Origin: Thiobacillus sp.
Lineage (GTDB): Bacteria > Pseudomonadota > Gammaproteobacteria > Burkholderiales > Thiobacillaceae
DNA: 51,268 nt
NCBI GenBank assembly: GCA_018263115.1
Contig: JADFDC010000014.1
Span: forward strand, 1-51,268
Reading direction: 5' to 3'
Of the stretch, positions 1 to 9,217 are shown in pieces (positions within the stretch are counted from its first letter, which is position 1; each line of letters begins with the position of its first letter). The notes under the pieces were generated by a model. That model made no database searches, was not told the DNA's origin, and saw only the letters and a program-made list of their open reading frames with translations. The translations under genes and the position numbers were made by a program.

Positions 1-8
1 GCACGCAT
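1..8 (-). CDS. Possible start of the gene after trkA (trkH expected)
   Basis: An ATG on the minus strand at 8-6 shares one base with the trkA stop codon (TGATG arrangement), the same junction type seen at DUF4390-ntrY and glcD-glcE here. Only eight bases are visible, so the product cannot be read. TrkH, the potassium channel partner of TrkA, is the usual neighbour and is a guess from context. Confidence 0.3.
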
Positions 9-1393
9 CAGAAGAAGCTGAATCCGGCCTGAAAGAGTTTTTCCACCTTGGGAATAATACGTTTGTTGAGCACGAAGATGATGACGTGATCCTCCGACTG
101 GATCAGCGTGTCGTGGTGGGCGATGATGACCTCCTCGCCACGAATGATGGCGCCGATGGTGGCGCCTTCGGGCAGGCTGATTTCCTCGATGCGGTGGCCG
201 GCAACTTTTGAATTTTTGGCATCACCGTGGACCACCACTTCCAGCGCCTCGGCCGCACCACGACGCAAGGAATGCACCACCGCCATGTCGCCGCGGCGAA
301 TCTTGGAAAGCAGGGGCCCCAGCGTCGCCTGCGCCGGCGAGATGGCGATATCAATTTCACCCCCCTGCACCAGATCGACATAGGAAGAGCGGTTGATCAG
401 CGCCATGACACGGTGAGCGCCCATGCGCTTGGCCAACAGCGCAGCCATGATGTTGTCTTCGTCATCGTTGGTCAGCGCGCAGAACACGTCCATGTCCTGA
501 ATGCCTTCCTGGTCGAGCAGTTCTTCGTCGGTAACTTCACCCATCAGCACCAGTGTGCGATTCAGTTCCGCGCCGAGTTGCGCGCAACGCTGCTTGTTGT
601 GGTCAATGAGCTTGACCTCGTAATTCTTTTCCAGCGTCATCGCCAGACGTTTGCCGATGTTGCCGCCGCCCGCGATCATGATCCTTTTTACCGGACGATC
701 CAGCCGCCTTAGTTCGCGCATGACGTTGGGGATGTCTTCCTTTTTGGCCAGGAAAAACACTTCATCACCCGGCTCGATGACGGTGTGGCCCTCGGGCACG
801 ATGCCGCGATTCTTGCGGAAAATGGCCGCCACCCGGCAATCCAGATCGGGCATGTGCTTGCGGATGACCTGCAGCTCGTGCCCCACCAGCGGGCCGCCAT
901 GGTAGGCGCGCACCGCCACCAGGCGCACGCGGCCTTCGGCAAAATCCAGCACCTGCAAGGCTTCGGGGTGTTCCACCAGACGGCGCAGGTAGTGGGTGAT
1001 TTCCTGTTCGGGGCTGATGGTGTGATCAACGGCAAAATGCTTGCGAGCGAGGGTTTCACCTTCGTCCTCGTCCTGGGCGAGATAATCCGGCGACCGAATC
1101 CGCGCGACCCGTGTCGGCACATTGAATTCGCTGGCGCAGAGCTTGCAGGCGACAAGGTTGGTTTCGTCGCTTTGAGTGACGGCCACCACCATGTCGACAT
1201 CCGCCGCGCCGGCTTTTTGCAGCACGGATGGATGGGCGGCGTGGCCCTGCACGGTGCGCAAATCGAAGCGGTCCTGCAGCTCGGCAAGGCGCTGCCTGTC
1301 CATGTCGACAATGGTCAGATCATTGTTTTCCGCGACCAGGCTCGCGGCCAGCGTACCGCCAACCTGTCCGGCGCCGAGAATGATGATTTTCAT
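8..1393 (-). CDS. trkA: Trk potassium uptake regulatory protein TrkA
   Basis: Cytoplasmic nucleotide-binding subunit that gates the TrkH/TrkG potassium channel. The 461-residue protein has the duplicated RCK layout of full-length TrkA. The first Rossmann domain begins at residue 1 with GAGQVGGTLA and the acidic end VDMD. The second begins near residue 235 with AGGGNIGKRLA. Each is followed by a TrkA-C region, the last containing GATIGAIIRGEE near residue 410. Length matches the enterobacterial protein (about 458). The gene is last of the visible leftward cluster and is separated from ntrX by an 86-bp gap holding an imperfect inverted repeat, so it may have its own promoter or rely on read-through. 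Identification is firm. Confidence 0.95.
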   Translation of the reverse strand: MKIIILGAGQVGGTLAASLVAENNDLTIVDMDRQRLAELQDRFDLRTVQGHAAHPSVLQKAGAADVDMVVAVTQSDETNLVACKLCASEFNVPTRVARIRSPDYLAQDEDEGETLARKHFAVDHTISPEQEITHYLRRLVEHPEALQVLDFAEGRVRLVAVRAYHGGPLVGHELQVIRKHMPDLDCRVAAIFRKNRGIVPEGHTVIEPGDEVFFLAKKEDIPNVMRELRRLDRPVKRIMIAGGGNIGKRLAMTLEKNYEVKLIDHNKQRCAQLGAELNRTLVLMGEVTDEELLDQEGIQDMDVFCALTNDDEDNIMAALLAKRMGAHRVMALINRSSYVDLVQGGEIDIAISPAQATLGPLLSKIRRGDMAVVHSLRRGAAEALEVVVHGDAKNSKVAGHRIEEISLPEGATIGAIIRGEEVIIAHHDTLIQSEDHVIIFVLNKRIIPKVEKLFQAGFSFF

Positions 1394-1413
1394 TTATACA
1401 GTTAGGGGTAAGG

Positions 1414-1470
1414 AGTGAGGGGTGAGGGGAAGGCTAAAGGTATGCAACGCCTTACTCCTCACGCCTCACG
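1414..1470. repeat. Imperfect inverted repeat between ntrX and trkA
   Basis: Arms AGTGAGGGGTGAGG (1414-1427) and CCTCACGCCTCACG (1457-1470) pair at 12 of 14 positions around a 29-base loop. The GTGAGG/CCTCAC wording resembles dispersed intergenic repeats common in proteobacteria. No T-run follows on either strand, so it is a weak candidate for a simple terminator. It may stabilise transcript ends or separate ntrX from trkA expression. Confidence 0.6.
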
Positions 1471-1479
1471 CTTCACCTC

Positions 1480-2754
1480 TTAAAGCTCCTCGTCCAGCCG
1501 TTTTCCATGTCTGATGTTGAGCTGCTTCAATTTCCGGTAAAGATGCGTGCGCTCGAGCCCGGCCCTTTCAGCCACGCGCGTCATGCTGCCGCCTTCCTTC
1601 TGGATCAGATGCTCGAAATACAGCCGCTCAAATACATCACGCGCTTCGCGCAGGGGCGCGTCCAGTGGAATCATCTGTCCAAGCGGCGGACTGGATGCCT
1701 GCTTGAGCGGCGATATCACGCGATTGACATCTTCGCTTTCGATTTCATCCGACAACGAGGTAATTGCAAGGGTGCGGACGACATTGTTCAGTTGCGGCAA
1801 ATTGCCGGGCCAGTCGAAATTGCGCAGCTGGTTGAGCGCGGCGACCGTGAATTTGCGCGGCTGGCATTCGCTGCTTTCAATAAGCTGTGTCAGCATGAAA
1901 TTGGCGATGTCGGGCACATCCTCGCGGTGTTCGCGCAGGGTTGGCACTTTTACGCTGACGGAGGAGAGGCGGTAATACAGCCTCGAATCAAATTCACCCG
2001 CGCCGAGCTGGGTGTCCATGTTGCGGCTGGACGCACAGACCAGCCTGGCTGTTCCGCCATTGAGCTTTTCTATCAGTAACGCCAGGCCTTTTTGTTCAAG
2101 TTTGCCCAGCTCGGAAAGCTCGGGCAGGTACAGCGTGCCGTTCTCAACCTTTTCCACATAGCTTTGTGGAGAAGCGACCAGCTGGGCACGGTCATTGATT
2201 TCCACCCACGGACTATTGGCAGGGTGCAGAAAACGGGCGCACAACTCGAATCCGCTGCCTGGCTCACCCGACAACAGAACAGGCGTGGTATGGCTGGCAA
2301 TCTGGGTCAGGCGTTTTTTCAGGTCCTGCACGACCTGGCTTTTGCCCAGTGCGGACAGTTCCAGCGAAGGCACACGGCGCGGGGCATCGGCCTTCTTGAT
2401 CGCCTTGGTAACCGTTGCAAGCAGCTTGGCCAGGGCGATGGGTTTTTCGAGGAAATCGACAGCGCCCATTTTGGTGGCTTCCACCGCCGTATCAATCGTG
2501 GCATGGCCGGACATCATTACCACCGGCATGGTGAGTTGACCACCCGCGGCCCATTCCTTGAGCAGGGTCACGCCATCGGTATCGGGCATCCAGATATCGA
2601 GCAGCACCAGATCGGGCCGCTGTTTTGCACGGAAGTTGCGCGCTTCGTCGGCGTTCTCCGCCACATGCACGTCGTATCCTTCTTCGGTCAGGATTTCCGA
2701 CAGCAATTCCCGGATGCCGATTTCGTCATCCACCACCAATACATGACCGCTCAC
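1480..2754 (-). CDS. ntrX: NtrX-family response regulator with degenerate AAA+ domain
   Basis: Response regulator partner of NtrY. I place the start at GTG 2754, which overlaps the ntrY stop by four bases (GTGA) and gives 424 residues beginning VSGHVLVVDDE; an upstream ATG would add 15 residues inside ntrY. Residues 1-120 are a normal receiver with DDE near 9-11, phosphoacceptor D53 in LLDIW and K104 in EKP. Residues 380-412 are a Fis-type helix-turn-helix. The AAA+ domain between is eroded. The Walker A equivalent at 163-170 reads GEPGSGFE (Phe for Lys169). The GAFTGA loop is absent. The Walker B equivalent reads GTLYLPEL (Pro for Asp211). It probably cannot hydrolyse ATP or activate sigma-54, and may act as a simple DNA-binding regulator. 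Confidence 0.9.
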   Translation of the reverse strand: MSGHVLVVDDEIGIRELLSEILTEEGYDVHVAENADEARNFRAKQRPDLVLLDIWMPDTDGVTLLKEWAAGGQLTMPVVMMSGHATIDTAVEATKMGAVDFLEKPIALAKLLATVTKAIKKADAPRRVPSLELSALGKSQVVQDLKKRLTQIASHTTPVLLSGEPGSGFELCARFLHPANSPWVEINDRAQLVASPQSYVEKVENGTLYLPELSELGKLEQKGLALLIEKLNGGTARLVCASSRNMDTQLGAGEFDSRLYYRLSSVSVKVPTLREHREDVPDIANFMLTQLIESSECQPRKFTVAALNQLRNFDWPGNLPQLNNVVRTLAITSLSDEIESEDVNRVISPLKQASSPPLGQMIPLDAPLREARDVFERLYFEHLIQKEGGSMTRVAERAGLERTHLYRKLKQLNIRHGKRLDEEL

Positions 2755-4877
2755 TGCGATTCCCCTTTGCGGAACACCGGCAGTGTCACACATACACATG
2801 CGCCGCCGGTTGCCTGATTCTCCACTTTAATACTTCCCTGATGCTCTTCAATGATTTTTTTTACGATCGCCAATCCCAGTCCGGTTCCCTTTGGTTTTGT
2901 CGTCGCGTACGGCTCGAACAGCCTAGCCATCAAATGCTCCGGAAAACCCGGGCCGTTATCCGAAATGGTAAGCATGACGGCATTCTCCAGGTTTTCTGTT
3001 TGAATGCTGACGCGCCCATCGGATTGTCCGCTCAAGGCATCTTGCGCATTTTGCAACAAATTATGGATGACCTGGCGCATGAGTGTGGCGTCTCCCGCCG
3101 CCAGTGGCAAGTCATTCTGCAAATCTGTCCTGATCGCCGTGCCATCATAAAGCGTCAGCACTTCGCGGATCAACGCATTCAGGTCCAGCGGCGCAATATG
3201 CGCGCTGGGCATGCGCGCATAACTGGCAAAGGCATCCACCATGCTTTTCATGGCGCCCACCTGATTGACGATGGTGTCGGTAGCGCGCTTGAGCATGTCT
3301 GCATCGTTTTCCGCCAGCTTGTCGGTCAGCCGCAAGGACAGCCGCTCGGCCGAGAGCTGGATCGGCGTAAGGGGGTTCTTGATTTCGTGCGCCAGCCGGC
3401 GCGCCACCTCGCCCCAAGCCGCATCGCGTTCGGCGCGAATCAATTTGGTGATATCGTCAAAAACCAGCGTATAGCCGCGCTGGACATCGACGGGCAGTTT
3501 GCTTCCCCGCGCCAGCAGATTCTGGCTTTGCCCCGGCCGCGATAATTCCAGCTGTGCATTCCAATCTTCGCCTTCTGCCGCCACGAAACGTTCCGCGATC
3601 TGCTCGCCAAACTGGCGCAAGGAGGAGCCCGGCTCGCCCCATTCAACCAGCGGCTTGCCAGACAGGTTTTCCGGACCCGCATCCAGTATGCGCAGTGCCG
3701 CATCGTTGATGGCGCGCACGCGCAGCTTGTGGTCCAGCGCGACCACGCCGGAAGAAAGATTGGCCAGCACGCTTTCCAGGTAGGCTTTGGCCTGCTCGGT
3801 CTGCAGGTGATTGCGTTCGGCCTCGGCTCGGGCATCGGAAAGCTGGCGTGTCATGCGGTTGAAGGACTTGATCAGCGCGCCGAGCTCGTCACGGCTTTCC
3901 ACCGGATGCATCTGCGAAAAGTCGCCCTGCGCGACTGCCCGCGTTCCCCGGGCCAGTGTTCGCAATGGCGAGCCCAGACGCTCGGACAAGAGATACGCAA
4001 GGACGATGGTCAGCAGCAGCGCAAGAAACATCGTTAGGGTCAGCGCCACGCCATAAAGCCGTTTCAATCCCAGACGCGATACGGCAATTTCCTGGTAGTC
4101 GCGATAGGCTTCCTGAACCGCCGAAGCATCCCGCGCGAGGCTGGGCGGCACAGCCTGGATGGATTGCAGCACCCGCGTTTCCCCCGCGAACGCGACGCTG
4201 TAAACCGGAACCAGCACCCGCATCACCAGACCGTGGCCGGGCAAGTCATCGACCCGGCTGTAGGCCTGCTCCTGGCGGACCTGCCAGAGAATGGTTTTAT
4301 CCGGCAATTCCGGAAGCAGGTCTGCCTTTTCGCCCGCCGCGGTTGCAATGACCCGGCCTCGTTCGTCGAACAGCGTAACTTCCTGAATAGCCGCCTGATC
4401 GCGCAAGGTGGAGAGCATGGTGATGACCGATCCCGCACCTTCATCAGACAGAGACAGCGCCATGCGCTCGGTCTTTTTGGTCAGGTCTGCCAGCAGATCA
4501 TCTAGCGCTGCCTGGCCAAGGTTGACGCCGGAACCCAGGGCGGCATCGACTCTTACATCGAACCAGCTTTCAATGCTGCGGTTGAGGAAGAAGACCGATG
4601 CGCCAAAAACCACTGACGCTGGCAGCAAGGCCACCAAGCCAAACCATAACATCAGCCTCAGCGTCAGCTTGCTGCCGAATACCCCCGCGCGAATGCGCCG
4701 TCGCAATTGCCATAACTGCCAGCCTACCAGTGCAACCAGCGCAACCGCAATGGCGGCACCAACCGCCAGCAGTTTGGGAAAGTTTTCCGAAAGCAGCGGA
4801 CTGTCCTGGCTGGCGGAAAACAGCAACGCAATCACCACCGCCCCCAGAATGGCGGCGGCCAGCAATGCGTATCTCAT
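2751..4877 (-). CDS. ntrY: NtrY-type membrane sensor histidine kinase
   Basis: Sensor kinase of the NtrYX pair, linked in other bacteria to nitrogen and redox control. Start ATG 4877 overlaps the DUF4390 stop by one base (TAATG) and yields 708 residues starting MRYALLAAAIL; longer in-frame starts would lie inside the upstream gene. Order: N-terminal membrane segments in the first ~120 residues with a periplasmic loop, a further membrane segment near 290-310, HAMP, a PAS domain, HisKA with the H-box LAHEIKNPLTP (His497), and HATPase_c with DNGPGFP and GTGLGLAIVKKI. All catalytic boxes look intact, in contrast with the eroded output domain of its partner. The stop overlaps the ntrX start, indicating translational coupling. 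Confidence 0.93.
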   Translation of the reverse strand: MRYALLAAAILGAVVIALLFSASQDSPLLSENFPKLLAVGAAIAVALVALVGWQLWQLRRRIRAGVFGSKLTLRLMLWFGLVALLPASVVFGASVFFLNRSIESWFDVRVDAALGSGVNLGQAALDDLLADLTKKTERMALSLSDEGAGSVITMLSTLRDQAAIQEVTLFDERGRVIATAAGEKADLLPELPDKTILWQVRQEQAYSRVDDLPGHGLVMRVLVPVYSVAFAGETRVLQSIQAVPPSLARDASAVQEAYRDYQEIAVSRLGLKRLYGVALTLTMFLALLLTIVLAYLLSERLGSPLRTLARGTRAVAQGDFSQMHPVESRDELGALIKSFNRMTRQLSDARAEAERNHLQTEQAKAYLESVLANLSSGVVALDHKLRVRAINDAALRILDAGPENLSGKPLVEWGEPGSSLRQFGEQIAERFVAAEGEDWNAQLELSRPGQSQNLLARGSKLPVDVQRGYTLVFDDITKLIRAERDAAWGEVARRLAHEIKNPLTPIQLSAERLSLRLTDKLAENDADMLKRATDTIVNQVGAMKSMVDAFASYARMPSAHIAPLDLNALIREVLTLYDGTAIRTDLQNDLPLAAGDATLMRQVIHNLLQNAQDALSGQSDGRVSIQTENLENAVMLTISDNGPGFPEHLMARLFEPYATTKPKGTGLGLAIVKKIIEEHQGSIKVENQATGGACVCVTLPVFRKGESQ

Positions 4878-5449
4878 TAAGGCGCTACTTCCCACTCGTG
4901 CCAGTCGCCTTCCACGTCCCATTTTCCTGTCGCCAGCGCATTGATTTGCAGGGGCTTGGACAACAGGCCCAGATCCAGTCGCATGCGCATTGCCGCAAGA
5001 TAGCGCTCTCCCTGCTTTAGCGCTTTTTTCGGTGCGATGACCCAACCTTCAATTAGCCCCAATCCGGCAAGCGCTTCGGGCAAGGTATCAAAGGCTTTGT
5101 AGCCTTCGGTGGTTTCAATCTGGTAGCGGCGGGTAAGCGGACTGTAGTTGAGGCGGCCAATACGGTTGGCTTCTATCAGGCTTTCATTCAGCCACCACGA
5201 GCGTACGCGTTCCAGCTCGAAATCCGTTACGAAATGCAGCGTGACGCCTTTTTTGAGGGCTTCTTCCTGAGTCTTGTTGAGCTTGACGCTGGCCTCTGCA
5301 TTCAACACCCAGTTTTCTCCAGACTGCTTGAGCTGCGCGGACTGAATGGTAATCGACTCTTCCGGCTTGCCGGCCAGCGCTGGAGTGGTTGCCGCGAACA
5401 GCCAGAACAGAATGATCAGGGCCCGGCTAAACACGTTGCAGAAGGGCAT
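4877..5449 (-). CDS. DUF4390 exported protein
   Basis: Exported protein of unknown function in the DUF4390 family, found next to ntrY in many betaproteobacteria. From ATG 5449 it has 190 residues, with a signal peptide (hydrophobic LIILFWLFAA, cleavage near TTPALA-GK). ATG 5473 would add eight residues and is also possible; neither has a convincing ribosome binding site. The mature part is rich in short beta-strand-like stretches and aromatic/Trp motifs (VRSWWLNES). It overlaps rsmB by 23 bases upstream and ntrY by one base downstream, so it is clearly part of the operon. No catalytic motif is visible. Confidence 0.82.
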   Translation of the reverse strand: MPFCNVFSRALIILFWLFAATTPALAGKPEESITIQSAQLKQSGENWVLNAEASVKLNKTQEEALKKGVTLHFVTDFELERVRSWWLNESLIEANRIGRLNYSPLTRRYQIETTEGYKAFDTLPEALAGLGLIEGWVIAPKKALKQGERYLAAMRMRLDLGLLSKPLQINALATGKWDVEGDWHEWEVAP

Positions 5450-6704
5450 AAAAAAAGCCGTCGCGGGTTTCATCAGGAAGCAACTGTCCGTCGCCCAGCT
5501 CATCAGGCAATGCGAGCCGCGTTGCATCCGCATGGTGCGACAGGAAAGCCTGGATCTGTTGGGCATTTTCTTCCGGGAAAACCGAGCAGGTGATGTAGAG
5601 CAATTTACCACCGGGCGCGAGTAACGGCCAGAGTGCGTCCAGAATGACGGACTGCTGCCGCGCAAACTTGCGTATGTCTTCGGGGCGCCGGAGCCACTTG
5701 ATGTCGGGGTTGCGCCGTTCCACGCCAGACGCCGAGCACGGCACATCGGCCAGAATCCTGTCGAATGGCTGGCCATTCCACCACGAGGATGGGTGCGCCG
5801 CATCACCCGTTTTCAGCTGGGCGGACAAGCCCAGCCGGTCAAGATTCTGTTGAACGCGCCCAAGGCGGGATTCATCCACATCCAGCGCAGTCACCTCCAC
5901 ATCGGCGGCTTCAAGTATGTGCCCGGTCTTGCCGCCCGGCGCGGCGCAGGCATCCAGTACCCGCTGCCCGCTTTTCAGATCAAGCAGCGAAGCTGTCCAC
6001 TGCGCGCCCGCATCTTGTACCGAGACCTTGCCTTCCGCGAAACCCGGAACTTTTCCAACCGGAACAGGCTTGTCGAGGGTTATCGCCCAGGGGCCGGTCT
6101 GCCTGGAATCGATATCCACCGATGAAAGGTCCGCCATGATCTGTTCGACGGATGCCTTGCGACAATTGACTCTGAGAGTCATGGGCGGATGCAGCTGGCT
6201 GGCTTCCAGTATGCGTTCCCAATCGCCCGGATACGCAAGCTGGAGCTTTTCCACCCACCACGCAGGATGATTGGTGCGGCCTTCCACGGTTTGAGTCGCC
6301 GCCGACAACAACGCTGCCTGTTTGCGCTGAAAGTTTCTCAAGACGGCATTGACCAGATTGCGGAATTTTCTGGGTGCGGCCTCGACCGCATTGTTCACCA
6401 CCGCATAAGGCGCGGCGCGGGTGTGCGTCAACTGATACAAGGCGGCCAGCAGCAGTGCGTGCGTACCCGTGTCTTCCAGCGGCTTTTGCAGAAGCTGTCC
6501 GAGTATGGCTTCGAGTTCGCCACGGTAGCGCAACACACCGTAGGCAATGTCGCGAACCGCACCCTGGGTCGAGTGAGATTGCCTGTCGAGGTTGGCGGCT
6601 TCCAGTGACTGCGTGAGTTTCTGGCCGAACAGCACGCCGGATAAAACATCGGCGGCCAAAGCCGCCGATATGTTTTGACTGGTTTTGTCTTGTTCAGACG
6701 CCAC
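5427..6704 (-). CDS. rsmB: 16S rRNA m5C967 methyltransferase RsmB
   Basis: Uses S-adenosylmethionine to methylate C967 of 16S rRNA. I prefer GTG 6704 ([10 protein letters not shown], 425 residues), which overlaps the htpX stop region by 11 bases, over the upstream start inside htpX. Residues ~1-140 are a NusB-like RNA-binding domain. The methyltransferase domain follows with motif [18 protein letters not shown], the DVPCSASGV motif carrying one catalytic cysteine, and the second cysteine in [11 protein letters not shown]. Length and motifs match the Fmu/Sun family. It sits between htpX and the DUF4390 gene with overlaps on both sides. Confidence 0.95.
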   Translation of the reverse strand: MASEQDKTSQNISAALAADVLSGVLFGQKLTQSLEAANLDRQSHSTQGAVRDIAYGVLRYRGELEAILGQLLQKPLEDTGTHALLLAALYQLTHTRAAPYAVVNNAVEAAPRKFRNLVNAVLRNFQRKQAALLSAATQTVEGRTNHPAWWVEKLQLAYPGDWERILEASQLHPPMTLRVNCRKASVEQIMADLSSVDIDSRQTGPWAITLDKPVPVGKVPGFAEGKVSVQDAGAQWTASLLDLKSGQRVLDACAAPGGKTGHILEAADVEVTALDVDESRLGRVQQNLDRLGLSAQLKTGDAAHPSSWWNGQPFDRILADVPCSASGVERRNPDIKWLRRPEDIRKFARQQSVILDALWPLLAPGGKLLYITCSVFPEENAQQIQAFLSHHADATRLALPDELGDGQLLPDETRDGFFYALLQRV

Positions 6705-7539
6705 GGGCCAATGCCAATAGTTTGGCCACGCGTTCGTCGGTGGAAGGGTGGGTGGAGAACAGGCTCTTGATGCCATTCCCCGACAGCGGGTTGATGATCA
6801 TCATCTGCGCGGTTTCAGGGTGTGCTTCGGCAGTCGGCATGGGCAGGCCTTTGGCATAGGCCTCGATTTTCTTCAGCGCCGACGCCAGCGCTTCGGGATC
6901 GCGGGAAATTTCCGCACCACCCGCGTCCGCGCCAAATTCGCGGGCGCGTGAAATCGCCATCTGGATCAGCATGGCCGCGATCGGCGCGATGATCATGACG
7001 GCAATAGCCACCACCGGATTGGTCCGGCCTTCGCTGTCACGTCCGCCGAACATCATGCCGAAGTTGGCCAGCATGGAAATGGCGCCGGCCACCGTCGCGC
7101 TCATGGTGGAAATCAGTGTGTCGCGATGCTTGACGTGCGCCAGCTCATGCGCCATCACGCCACGCAGTTCACGCTCGGACAAAAGCTGCATGATGCCGGT
7201 CGTCGCGGCTACCGCCGCGTGCTCGGGATTGCGTCCGGTGGCGAATGCATTGGGTTGAGCTTCGTCGATGACATACACGCGCGGCATGGGCAGGCCTGCG
7301 TTCTGCGCCAACTCACGAACCATGGCGTAGTAGCGGCCACCGCTGCTCGCATCGACTTCCTGTGCGCGGTACATCTTCAGCACCATCTTGTCGGAATTCC
7401 AGTAAGCGAACAGGTTCATCGCCGCGCCGATTCCCAGCGCGATTAGCATGCCGGACTTGCCGCCCAGCAGCATGCCCACCGCGCCAAACAGCGCGACGAT
7501 GCCCGCCATCAGAATCGTGGTTTTGACCCAGTTGAACAT
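6694..7539 (-). CDS. htpX: Membrane zinc metalloprotease HtpX
   Basis: M48B protease of inner-membrane protein quality control. Start ATG 7539 is preferred over a TTG two codons upstream because a GGAG ribosome binding site lies about eight bases before it (CGGAGAATTGTCA). The product has 281 residues. Two membrane helices lie near 7-27 and 30-48, followed by the zinc site HELAHVKH at 131-138 and two further hydrophobic segments around 145-200, with the third ligand in a REFGADAGG-type motif. Length is normal. The gene follows fmt after an 86-base gap and its end overlaps rsmB. It is one of three M48 proteases in this window. Confidence 0.95.
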   Translation of the reverse strand: MFNWVKTTILMAGIVALFGAVGMLLGGKSGMLIALGIGAAMNLFAYWNSDKMVLKMYRAQEVDASSGGRYYAMVRELAQNAGLPMPRVYVIDEAQPNAFATGRNPEHAAVAATTGIMQLLSERELRGVMAHELAHVKHRDTLISTMSATVAGAISMLANFGMMFGGRDSEGRTNPVVAIAVMIIAPIAAMLIQMAISRAREFGADAGGAEISRDPEALASALKKIEAYAKGLPMPTAEAHPETAQMMIINPLSGNGIKSLFSTHPSTDERVAKLLALARGV

Positions 7540-7625
7540 TGACAATTCTCCGAATTAAATACAAACCGCTGTTTAGATGGTGGAACAAACCGAAAATTCA
7601 ATCGCCCTGGCTTGATTGCTGGCAA

Positions 7626-8546
7626 TCAATTTCCCAGTTGTGTACCAGCAGGAATTTTAAGTCCGGATAGAAATGTCAGGGTATCCATGCGGCGGGCGCC
7701 TGCCTTTTGCAATTCCATAACCTTCACGGCGCCTTCTCCGCATGCCACAACCAAACCGCGAGAATCCGCACACAGGACTTCTCCCGGACTGCCCTTGAGC
7801 GCGATGGCTTCTGCCTGCCAGATTTTTACCGTTTCGCCGTTCAGCAATGTCCATGCGCCGGGGACCGGGTTGAAGGCGCGTATCTTGCGGGTCAGGTGTT
7901 CCGCTGGCAACCGCCAGTCAATACGGGCATCTTCTTTTGCAAGCTTGGCTGCATAGGTCACCCCCAGCTCGGGCTGCGGCACGGGTTTCAAAAATTCCAG
8001 GGTGGACAAGGCTTCAACAATGGCTTGCGCACCCAACTTGGCCAAGTTGTCATGCAGACTGCCGCCCGTATCGGTGCCAGTTACGGGCAGTCGTTTTTCG
8101 AGCAATACCGGACCGGTATCCAGACCCGCTTCCATCTGCATGATGCAAATGCCGGTTTCGGCATCGCCCGCCTCGATCGCCCGCTGGATCGGCGCAGCCC
8201 CGCGCCATCGAGGCAGAAGCGAAGCATGGATGTTGAGGCAGCCGTGTTTTGGAATATCAAGCACGGCTTGCGGCAGGATCAATCCGTAAGCCGCCACTAC
8301 CATGACATCGGCGTCAACCGCCCGGATGGGTTCGTGGCTGGCCAGATCCTTGAGTTTCTCCGGCTGGTAAACCGGTATGCCGTGCTGCTGCGCCTCGAGC
8401 TTGACCGGGCTGGGCGTGAGCTTCATGCCTCGGCCACTTGGGCGATCGGGTTGAGTAAGCACCAACACCACTTCGTGCCCGGCTGCAATGATGACGGCAA
8501 GCGCCTGCCGGGCAAACTCTGGCGTGCCGGCGAAAATGACTTTCAC
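7626..8546 (-). CDS. fmt: Methionyl-tRNA formyltransferase
   Basis: Transfers a formyl group from 10-formyltetrahydrofolate to initiator Met-tRNA. The 306-residue protein starts MKVIFAGTPEFA and carries the catalytic segment HGCLNIHASLLPRWRGAAPIQ, with Asn/His/Asp residues in the usual order (D in GDAETGICIMQM). The C-terminal tRNA-binding OB-like domain spans about 205-306 (KIRAFNPVPGAWT). It lies four bases after def, the classic def-fmt pair whose products add and remove the formyl group. Identification is firm. Confidence 0.97.
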   Translation of the reverse strand: MKVIFAGTPEFARQALAVIIAAGHEVVLVLTQPDRPSGRGMKLTPSPVKLEAQQHGIPVYQPEKLKDLASHEPIRAVDADVMVVAAYGLILPQAVLDIPKHGCLNIHASLLPRWRGAAPIQRAIEAGDAETGICIMQMEAGLDTGPVLLEKRLPVTGTDTGGSLHDNLAKLGAQAIVEALSTLEFLKPVPQPELGVTYAAKLAKEDARIDWRLPAEHLTRKIRAFNPVPGAWTLLNGETVKIWQAEAIALKGSPGEVLCADSRGLVVACGEGAVKVMELQKAGARRMDTLTFLSGLKIPAGTQLGN

Positions 8547-8550
8547 TTGA

Positions 8551-9078
8551 TTAAAGGCTTGCGCGACTTGGATGTGTTTCGCGATGCTCGCGTTCCTGCT
8601 TGACGAGCTTGGTCTTGATGCGATTCTGCTTGAGCCGCGAAAGATATTCCACGAAGACCTTGCCCATCAGGTGATCCATTTCATGCTGCACGCATACCGC
8701 CAGCAGGCCGTCGGCATCAAACTCATAAGACTCGCCATTACGATTCAGCGCACGAACACGGATGATTTCAGCCCGATGCACCTTGTCGTAAATGCCAGGG
8801 ACAGACAGGCAGCCCTCTTCCCATTCGACATCGCCGGATTTTGACAGGATTTCCGGATTAATCAGCACGCGCAGATCGCTCTTGTCTTCGGAAATATCGA
8901 TGACAATCACCCGCTCGTGGACGTTAACCTGGGTCGCGGCCAACCCGATGCCTGGCGCGGCGTACATGGTTTCCGCCATGTCGTCGACCAGTTTCTGGAT
9001 ACGCGCATCCACCGCCTGCACGGGCTTTGCCACCGTATGCAGCCGGGAATCAGGATAACGAAGAATATCAAGCTTCAT
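8551..9078 (-). CDS. def: Peptide deformylase
   Basis: Removes the N-formyl group from nascent proteins. All three deformylase motifs are present in the 175-residue protein: GIGLAATQ at 43-50, EGCLS with metal ligand Cys90, and QHEMDHL with His132, Glu133 and His136. It begins [10 protein letters not shown], as do typical type I enzymes, and ends in a basic tail ([10 protein letters not shown]). It is the first gene of the leftward cluster; the 139-base gap upstream separates it from the divergent LysM gene and should carry both promoters. Confidence 0.97.
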   Translation of the reverse strand: MKLDILRYPDSRLHTVAKPVQAVDARIQKLVDDMAETMYAAPGIGLAATQVNVHERVIVIDISEDKSDLRVLINPEILSKSGDVEWEEGCLSVPGIYDKVHRAEIIRVRALNRNGESYEFDADGLLAVCVQHEMDHLMGKVFVEYLSRLKQNRIKTKLVKQEREHRETHPSRASL

Positions 9079-9189
9079 AACTACTTGTATTTACAGGAAC
9101 TTGAAGGCACACTTTCAGCAAAATTCTAGGTCGCTGCTAAATTTCCGTCAGTAATGTCCGCAAACGCAACAGTAGCTTTTTAAAGAAAA

Positions 9190-9204
9190 TTAGACAAGGT
9201 CTAA
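9190..9204. promoter_or_regulatory. Inverted repeat just upstream of the LysM gene
   Basis: TTAGAC-AAG-GTCTAA has perfect 6-base arms, 14 bases before the LysM gene start and between the divergent def and LysM genes. It could be an operator or part of a 5' leader. No strong sigma-70 boxes were recognised in the 139-base gap. Confidence 0.35.
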
Positions 9205-9217
9205 ATTGAGGGTTCTC

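Noticed and set aside
5450-5806. Longer DUF4390 reading frame starting at 5806
   Set aside because: The extra residues overlap rsmB in another frame and have no sense; the signal peptide starts at 5449 or 5473.
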